This document shows, piece after piece, positions 33,891 to 37,706 of a DNA stretch of 37,706 nt (its first letter is position 1; every line of letters starts with the position of its first letter). This DNA comes from Croceibacterium_A sp044506885 (lineage in GTDB: Bacteria; Pseudomonadota; Alphaproteobacteria; Sphingomonadales; Sphingomonadaceae). The stretch is taken from contig JBIQKC010000030.1 of assembly GCA_044506885.1 (NCBI GenBank), positions 1 to 37,706 on the forward strand. The letters run 5' to 3'. A model generated the notes under the pieces. It was not told the origin of the DNA. It saw only the letters and a list, made by a program, of their open reading frames with translations, and did no database searches. The position numbers and the translations under genes were made by a program.

Positions 33891-34579
33891 AGGCGCTTGC
33901 CGCCGCGCTTGTCGCGTCGTTGCTGCTGACGGCTTGCGCGACCCGTCCGGGGCCGGGACCGGAAAACAGGCGCGAGTTCTACGAAAGGCGCGTGTTGCGC
34001 GCCAACCCCGGCCAGGTCATCGCCACCGAACTGGCCCTGGCCCGCGCGGCGCGGGAAAAAGGGCAATGGACCGCCTTTGCCGAATATGCGGCGGCCAACG
34101 CGGTGATGTTCCAGCCCGGCCCGATCAACGCCCGCGACTGGCTCAGGCGGCAGGTCAATCCGCCGCAACCCCTCTCCTGGCAGCCGCATCAGGTCTGGTC
34201 GAGTTGCGACGGCACGCTGGCGGTGACCAGGGGAGCATGGCAGCGGCCGGATGGCTCGACCGGCTATTTTACCACAGTATGGGAACGGCAGCGCAACGGC
34301 GAATACAAGTGGGTCATGAACCAGGGCGATGTGCTGGGGCAGCCGCTCGCCGCCCCCGACATGATCGGCGGAACCTCGGCCATGTGCCGCTCGCAGCCGA
34401 CTCCGCCGGCGGAAATGCTCGCGGGTCCGGCGGACACCGTCAGCAGCGGCGCATCGCGCGACGGCGCCTTGCGCTGGCATGTGGTCGCGCGGCCCGATGG
34501 TTCGCGCACCGTGACCGCCAGCTATTGGGACGGCGACGCCTGGCGGGATGCGGTTCACGAACAGGTGGCGGCCAAATAG
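33887..34579 (+). CDS. Putative lipoprotein with NTF2/SnoaL-like features
   Basis: A 230-residue protein with a lipobox (MKALAAALVASLLLTACATR, Cys at 17). Residues 40-175 look like a cystatin/NTF2-like fold: a helix (VIATELALARAAREKGQWTA), FAEYAAANAVMFQPGPINAR, then strands ending in DGSTGYFTTVWERQRNGEYKW, a pattern shared by SnoaL/DUF4440-type proteins. The second half has another beta segment (ALRWHVVARPDGSRTVTASY). Function unknown. It is translationally coupled to yggT and followed 9 bases later by marC. Confidence 0.82.
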   Translation: MKALAAALVASLLLTACATRPGPGPENRREFYERRVLRANPGQVIATELALARAAREKGQWTAFAEYAAANAVMFQPGPINARDWLRRQVNPPQPLSWQPHQVWSSCDGTLAVTRGAWQRPDGSTGYFTTVWERQRNGEYKWVMNQGDVLGQPLAAPDMIGGTSAMCRSQPTPPAEMLAGPADTVSSGASRDGALRWHVVARPDGSRTVTASYWDGDAWRDAVHEQVAAK

Positions 34580-34588
34580 GCGGGCGGC

Positions 34589-35209
34589 GTGACCGAACTG
34601 TTCCTTTCCGCCTTCGTCACTCTCTTCGTCGTCATCGACCCGCCCGGCTGCGCGCCGATCTATGCCGGGCTCACCGCCGGGGCGAGCCCGGCGCAGAAAC
34701 GCGCGATGGCCCTGCGCGCCTGCGCGATCGCCGGCGCGATCCTGCTGGTCTTCGCCCTGTTCGGCCAGCAATTGCTGGGCGCGCTGCATATCGGGCTCGA
34801 TGCGTTCCGCATCGCCGGCGGCATCATGCTGTTCATGATCGCGCTCGACATGGTGTTCGAGAAGCGCACCGAGCGGCGCGAGGCGCGCGCGGAAAAGATC
34901 CGCGAGACGCCGGAGATCGAAGACGTTTCGGTATTCCCGATGGCCATGCCGATGCTCGCCGGGCCGGGTGCGATCGCCTCGGTCATGCTGCTGCAAAGCG
35001 GCGCGGAAGGATGGAGCGAGCGGCTGGTCGTGCTCGCCGCGCTGGCGGCGGTCATGGTGCTGACGCTGCTGGCCCTGCTCGCGGCCAGTCCGCTGATGCG
35101 GATGGTCGGCGCGCAGGTCGAAGCGGTCATCACCCGCCTGCTGGGCGTATTGCTGGCGGCGCTGGCGGCGCAATACGTGCTCGACGGAGTGCGCGGCTTC
35201 TTCGCCTGA
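34589..35209 (+). CDS. MarC family integral membrane protein
   Basis: A 206-residue inner-membrane protein with about six hydrophobic segments. MarC signatures are FLSAFVTLFVVIDPPGCAPI near the N-terminus, FRIAGGIMLFMIALDMVF and FPMAMPMLAGPGAIASVMLL. The start is GTG 34589. E. coli MarC is no longer considered a drug pump, and the transported compound is unknown. It converges with the Lon-domain gene, leaving only 7 bases between stops. Confidence 0.92.
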   Translation: MTELFLSAFVTLFVVIDPPGCAPIYAGLTAGASPAQKRAMALRACAIAGAILLVFALFGQQLLGALHIGLDAFRIAGGIMLFMIALDMVFEKRTERREARAEKIRETPEIEDVSVFPMAMPMLAGPGAIASVMLLQSGAEGWSERLVVLAALAAVMVLTLLALLAASPLMRMVGAQVEAVITRLLGVLLAALAAQYVLDGVRGFFA

Positions 35210-35216
35210 TCGGGGA

Positions 35217-35831
35217 CTATTGCAGCGTCACGCGCCCTTCGTCGGGATCGCTGCGGCCGAAGAACTGCATCAGTTGCACCAGCAGCTCGCAGCGCGTGCG
35301 CAAGTCCTCCGCCTCGAGCAGCGCCTGCTTGGCGGCGGCGTCGAACGGGGCGATCTGGCTCACCCCGTTGATCAGCGAGACATCGTCGAGCCGTTCGACC
35401 GAGGGCCAGTCGATGCTGTAGCCCTGCCGGTCGGCGAAACGCCGCGCCTCGCGTTCGAAGCTCGCGCGCTCGACCGGGCTGAGGGGATCGTCGTCGGGCT
35501 CGGGCAGCAGCTCGGCCTCGATCTGCCGGAACGGCGTCGACACGGCGACTTCGCGGACCAATCGGAAGCGCGCTTCGCCTTCGAGCACGATGTTGTAGCG
35601 CCCGTCCTCCAGCGCCTCCACGTCGTCGATCCGTCCGACGCAGCCGATGCCGAACAGCGGCGCGCCTTCCGCCGGTCCGCGCGGCTGGATCATGGCGATG
35701 CGCCGGTCGCGCGCCAGCGCCGATCCGACCAGCGCGCGATAGCGGGGCTCGAAGATATGCAGCGGCAGTTGCAGGCCGGGAAACAGGATCGCGCCGGCCA
35801 GCGGAAAGATCGACAGCCGCTCGCCGGTCAT
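35217..35831 (-). CDS. Lon protease N-terminal (LON substrate-binding) domain protein
   Basis: A 204-residue stand-alone LON domain: LSIFPLAGAILFPGLQLPLHIFEPRYRALV is the N-terminal hallmark (key part FPGLQLPLHIFEPRY), followed by GVGRI-like GIGCVGRIDDVEALEDGRYNIVLEGEARFRL and a helical C-terminal half. It lacks the AAA and protease domains. Start ATG 35831 overlaps the CnoX stop (ATGA), so the pair is coupled. The function of isolated LON domains is not settled; a substrate-binding or regulatory role in protein quality control is inferred from the partner. Confidence 0.93.
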   Translation of the reverse strand: MTGERLSIFPLAGAILFPGLQLPLHIFEPRYRALVGSALARDRRIAMIQPRGPAEGAPLFGIGCVGRIDDVEALEDGRYNIVLEGEARFRLVREVAVSTPFRQIEAELLPEPDDDPLSPVERASFEREARRFADRQGYSIDWPSVERLDDVSLINGVSQIAPFDAAAKQALLEAEDLRTRCELLVQLMQFFGRSDPDEGRVTLQ

Positions 35832-36739
35832 CCGAACAGCAGCAGCGACAGCCTGCGCCTCTGGCCGGCGACCCACGGGTCTTCCAGACCCACGGCCTCG
35901 AAAATTTGCAGCAGCTTGGCCTTGGCGCCGCCCTCGTTCCATTCGGGGTCGATCTCGATCATGCGCAGCAGCGTATCGGCGGCCTCGTCGCGCTTGCCGG
36001 CGGCGAAAGCGGCCTGGGCGAAGGCGAACTGCGCCTCCATGTCCGCCGGCCGTTCGGCCGCGGCGGCGCGCAAGGTCTGCAACTCGCCGTCGTCGACCGC
36101 CTCGCTCGCCAGATCCAGCGCGCTCGCCGCCTGGGCGACCAGGGGATCGCCGCGCAAGTCTTCGGACAAGGCATCGAGCGCGTCGCGCGCGTCGTCGGCG
36201 CGGCCGGCGGCGAGGAGGCTGCGGATCAGGCCCGCGCGGATCGCGGGATCATCCGGCGCCATCTCGACCAGCTGGGCGAATATCGCGGCGGCGCGCTCGC
36301 CATCGCCTTCGCCTAGCACCTGTTCGCCCATCGCGATCAGCGGGGCGATCTCCGCCGCCGCATCTCCCGCGTCGCCGCCCACGGGCAACTGGGCGAGCAA
36401 CTGGTCGAGCATCTGCTTGAGCTGCGATTCGGTGCGCGCCGGCGTCAGGTCGGCGACCGGCTGGCCCTGGAACATCGCATAGACGGTGGGAATCGAGCGC
36501 ACCTGGAACTGCGCGGCGATGAACTGCTGCTCGTCGACGTTGACCTTGACCAGCAATACGCCCTTGTCGGCATATTCGGCGGCGACCTTCTCCAGCACCG
36601 GGGCGAGCGCCTTGCACGGCCCGCACCACTCGGCCCAGAAGTCGAGCACGACCAGCTTGGTCCGCGACGGCTCCACCACTTCGGTGCGGAACCGCTCGAC
36701 CGCCTTCTGCTCGTCCAGGTTGAGGCCCATGCTTGCCAC
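35828..36739 (-). CDS. cnoX: Thioredoxin-TPR fusion, CnoX/YbbN-like co-chaperone
   Basis: A 303-residue protein: thioredoxin domain (about 10-120) with the intact catalytic WCGPC at 38-42 and the cis-Pro segment SIPTVYAMFQG, then a TPR-like helical domain (about 160-290; IFAQLVEMAPDDPAIRAGLI, AFAQAAFAAGKRDEAADTLL). This is the CnoX architecture; unlike E. coli CnoX (which lacks a proper CxxC), the alphaproteobacterial forms retain redox activity. GTG 36739 is preferred because AGGAAGGGA at 36746-36754 is 6 bases upstream; ATG 36730 (9 bases downstream) is an alternative. Coupled to the LON-domain gene. Likely holdase/thioredoxin activity in protein quality control. Confidence 0.88.
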   Translation of the reverse strand: MASMGLNLDEQKAVERFRTEVVEPSRTKLVVLDFWAEWCGPCKALAPVLEKVAAEYADKGVLLVKVNVDEQQFIAAQFQVRSIPTVYAMFQGQPVADLTPARTESQLKQMLDQLLAQLPVGGDAGDAAAEIAPLIAMGEQVLGEGDGERAAAIFAQLVEMAPDDPAIRAGLIRSLLAAGRADDARDALDALSEDLRGDPLVAQAASALDLASEAVDDGELQTLRAAAAERPADMEAQFAFAQAAFAAGKRDEAADTLLRMIEIDPEWNEGGAKAKLLQIFEAVGLEDPWVAGQRRRLSLLLFG

Positions 36740-36890
36740 GCCGTGTCCCTTCCTTTGTGCCGTCCCGTGTCCGCTCGTGCGGTGTTCAATGTGGTTCTTG
36801 GGGGCGATTTGTGAAGGGCGCAAGCACCCGCCTTCTGCGCCCGATTTGCCCTTGCGGCCTTTCCAGCCCGATGCTAACCGCGCGCCTCCC

Positions 36891-36908
36891 ACCGGGGCAT
36901 GCCCCGGT
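36891..36908. repeat. Perfect 18-bp palindrome just upstream of tRNA-Gly
   Basis: ACCGGGGCATGCCCCGGT is its own reverse complement and ends 9 bases before the tRNA gene. It could be a protein-binding site or a hairpin at the 5' leader of the tRNA precursor. Confidence 0.6.
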
Positions 36909-36917
36909 CGCCAGCGA

Positions 36918-36992
36918 GCGGGCGTAGCTCAGGGGTAGAGCACAACCTTGCCAAGGTTGGGGTCGAGGGTTCGAATCCCTTCGCCCGCTCCA
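36918..36992 (+). tRNA. tRNA-Gly, anticodon GCC
   Basis: A complete cloverleaf: acceptor GCGGGCG/CGCCCGC, D arm GCTC-AGGGGTA-GAGC, anticodon stem CAACC/GGTTG around loop TTGCCAA with anticodon GCC (36950-36952), T arm GAGGG-TTCGAAT-CCCTT (last pair imperfect), discriminator T and encoded CCA (36990-36992). GCC reads GGC and GGU codons. A terminator follows 20 bases later. Confidence 0.97.
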
Positions 36993-37011
36993 GTTTTCCA
37001 GGACGTTGTCG

Positions 37012-37036
37012 AGGCCGCCGAAAGGCGGCCTTTGTT
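37012..37036 (+). terminator. Intrinsic terminator after tRNA-Gly
   Basis: AGGCCGCC (37012-37019), loop GAAA, GGCGGCCT (37024-37031) and then TTTGTT: an 8-bp stem with a stable GAAA tetraloop and T-rich tail. Confidence 0.85.
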
Positions 37037-37071
37037 GTGTGCGCCACAAGCCGCGGCGAAGCGGGTGAACG

Positions 37072-37101
37072 AAAAAGGGCGGCCCCGCGGGACCGCCCTT
37101 T
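37072..37101 (-). terminator. Intrinsic terminator of the rplM-rpsI operon
   Basis: AAAGGGCGG (37074-37082) pairs perfectly with CCGCCCTTT (37093-37101). On the minus strand the stem ends in TTTTT (37076-37072), 27 bases after the rpsI stop. Confidence 0.85.
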
Positions 37102-37127
37102 CGTGTTCGGCAGGTCGAAGTGTCCGA

Positions 37128-37664
37128 TCAGCGCTTCGAGAACTGGAAGCTGCGGCGGGCCTTGGCGCGGCCGTACTTCTTGCGCTCGACCACGCGGCTG
37201 TCGCGGGTGAGGAAGCCGGCGGCCTTGACCGTGCTGCGCAGCGCCGGCTCGAACTTGGCGAGCGCCTGGCTGATGCCGTGCTTGACCGCGCCGGCCTGGC
37301 CCGAAAGTCCGCCGCCGGAGACGGTGCAGACCACGTCGTACTGGCCTTCGCGCTCGGTGATCTGGAACGGCTGGTTGATGATCAGCCGCAGCGTCGGGCG
37401 GGCGAAGAACACTTCCTGGTCGCGCCCGTTGACGGTGACCTTGCCGGAGCCGGGCTTCAGCCACACGCGGGCGACCGCGTCCTTGCGGCGGCCGGTGGCG
37501 TAGGCGCGGCCCTGCGCGTCGAGTTCCTGCTCGCGCAGCACGGCGGGGGTGGAGGGGGCGGCCGCGACGGGAGCGGCGGCTTCATCGGCCGGGGCCCCGG
37601 CGCCGGCGAGCGTGTTCAGCTCCGCGAGATCGGTCACGGTTTCGTTCTGGGTTTCGTCAGCCAT
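37128..37664 (-). CDS. rpsI: 30S ribosomal protein S9
   Basis: A 178-residue S9. The conserved body starts at about residue 47 (AQGRAYATGRRKDAVARVWL) and includes TVNGRDQEVFF, GGGLSGQAGAVKHGISQAL and the C-terminal KKYGRAKARRSFQFSKR whose basic tail reaches the ribosomal P site. The N-terminal 45 residues are an Ala/Pro-rich acidic extension (NTLAGAGAPADEAAAPVAAA) absent in E. coli S9 but common in sphingomonads. Start ATG 37664 overlaps the rplM stop by one base (TGATG), indicating coupled translation. GTG 37667 is an in-frame alternative. Confidence 0.96.
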   Translation of the reverse strand: MADETQNETVTDLAELNTLAGAGAPADEAAAPVAAAPSTPAVLREQELDAQGRAYATGRRKDAVARVWLKPGSGKVTVNGRDQEVFFARPTLRLIINQPFQITEREGQYDVVCTVSGGGLSGQAGAVKHGISQALAKFEPALRSTVKAAGFLTRDSRVVERKKYGRAKARRSFQFSKR

Positions 37665-37706
37665 CACTTGGCAGCCTTGTTCTTGCGATTGAGCGAAGCG
37701 ACGTCG
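37664..37706 (-). CDS. rplM: 50S ribosomal protein L13, C-terminal end only (partial)
   Basis: The last 13 codons, DVASLNRKNKAAK, are visible before the window edge, ending in TGA at 37666-37664. The identification rests on the conserved rplM-rpsI order and the similarity of LNRKNKA to L13 C-termini; the main body of the gene is outside the window. Confidence 0.85.
   Translation of the reverse strand, partial: DVASLNRKNKAAK

Overview
This 37.7 kb window is GC-rich chromosomal DNA that reads as an alphaproteobacterium, most likely Sphingomonadales (Sphingomonas/Novosphingobium/Erythrobacter-like). The grounds are the order rho - small DUF protein - mnmE - mnmG - rsmG - parA - parB, the helicase - S4 - fdxA - carD block, the metal-site type of HemB, DUF4402/chaperone/usher genes, a ribosomal protein S9 with a long Ala/Pro-rich N-terminus, and frequent GTG starts. 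No search could be run, so genus is an inference.

Layout. (1) 1-6460: the 3' end of rho, a 90-residue DUF protein, then mnmE, mnmG, rsmG, parA and parB, tightly packed with ATGA overlaps. Three parS-like 16-mers (2194, 4305, 4667) lie in or beside these genes, so this is probably the origin-proximal segregation locus. (2) 6642-10910: a three-gene surface-structure locus (DUF4402 subunit, PapD-like chaperone, usher-like outer-membrane protein) with a strong intrinsic terminator after the subunit gene. (3) 10953-15040: msrC (free Met-R-sulfoxide reductase), a PQQ-dependent sugar dehydrogenase-like protein, a DUF815 ATPase and a Sua5-type threonylcarbamoyl-AMP synthase. A 271-bp MITE-like element fills the whole gap between the last two divergent genes. 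(4) 15009-20300, minus strand: a lipoprotein, a GIN/DUF2807 lipoprotein, carD, fdxA, an S4-domain protein and a SUV3-like helicase. (5) 20511-26588, plus strand: M23 peptidase, hemB, GNAT, gamma carbonic anhydrase, DUF167, an XRE regulator and a SulP transporter. (6) 26597-30404, minus strand: ATP-dependent DNA ligase, its partner exonuclease, a membrane-anchored SNase-like nuclease and a DUF486 membrane protein, with an inverted REP-like pair between ligase and exonuclease. (7) 30541-32426: small and poorly characterised genes (secreted protein, KTSC, 49-aa, 57-aa and Asp/Thr-rich secreted proteins). (8) 32617-35209: argB, yggT, an NTF2-like lipoprotein and marC. (9) 35217-37706: Lon N-terminal-domain protein and a CnoX-like thioredoxin-TPR protein, tRNA-Gly(GCC), then rpsI and the very end of rplM on the minus strand.

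Most genes are housekeeping. The least explained parts are the doubly hairpinned MITE that supplies the complete upstream region of two divergent genes, the parS cluster partly inside rsmG, the small subunit/chaperone/usher locus, and the XRE-SulP pair with its dyad operator next to a carbonic anhydrase gene. I found no CRISPR array, prophage, integrase or intact insertion sequence.
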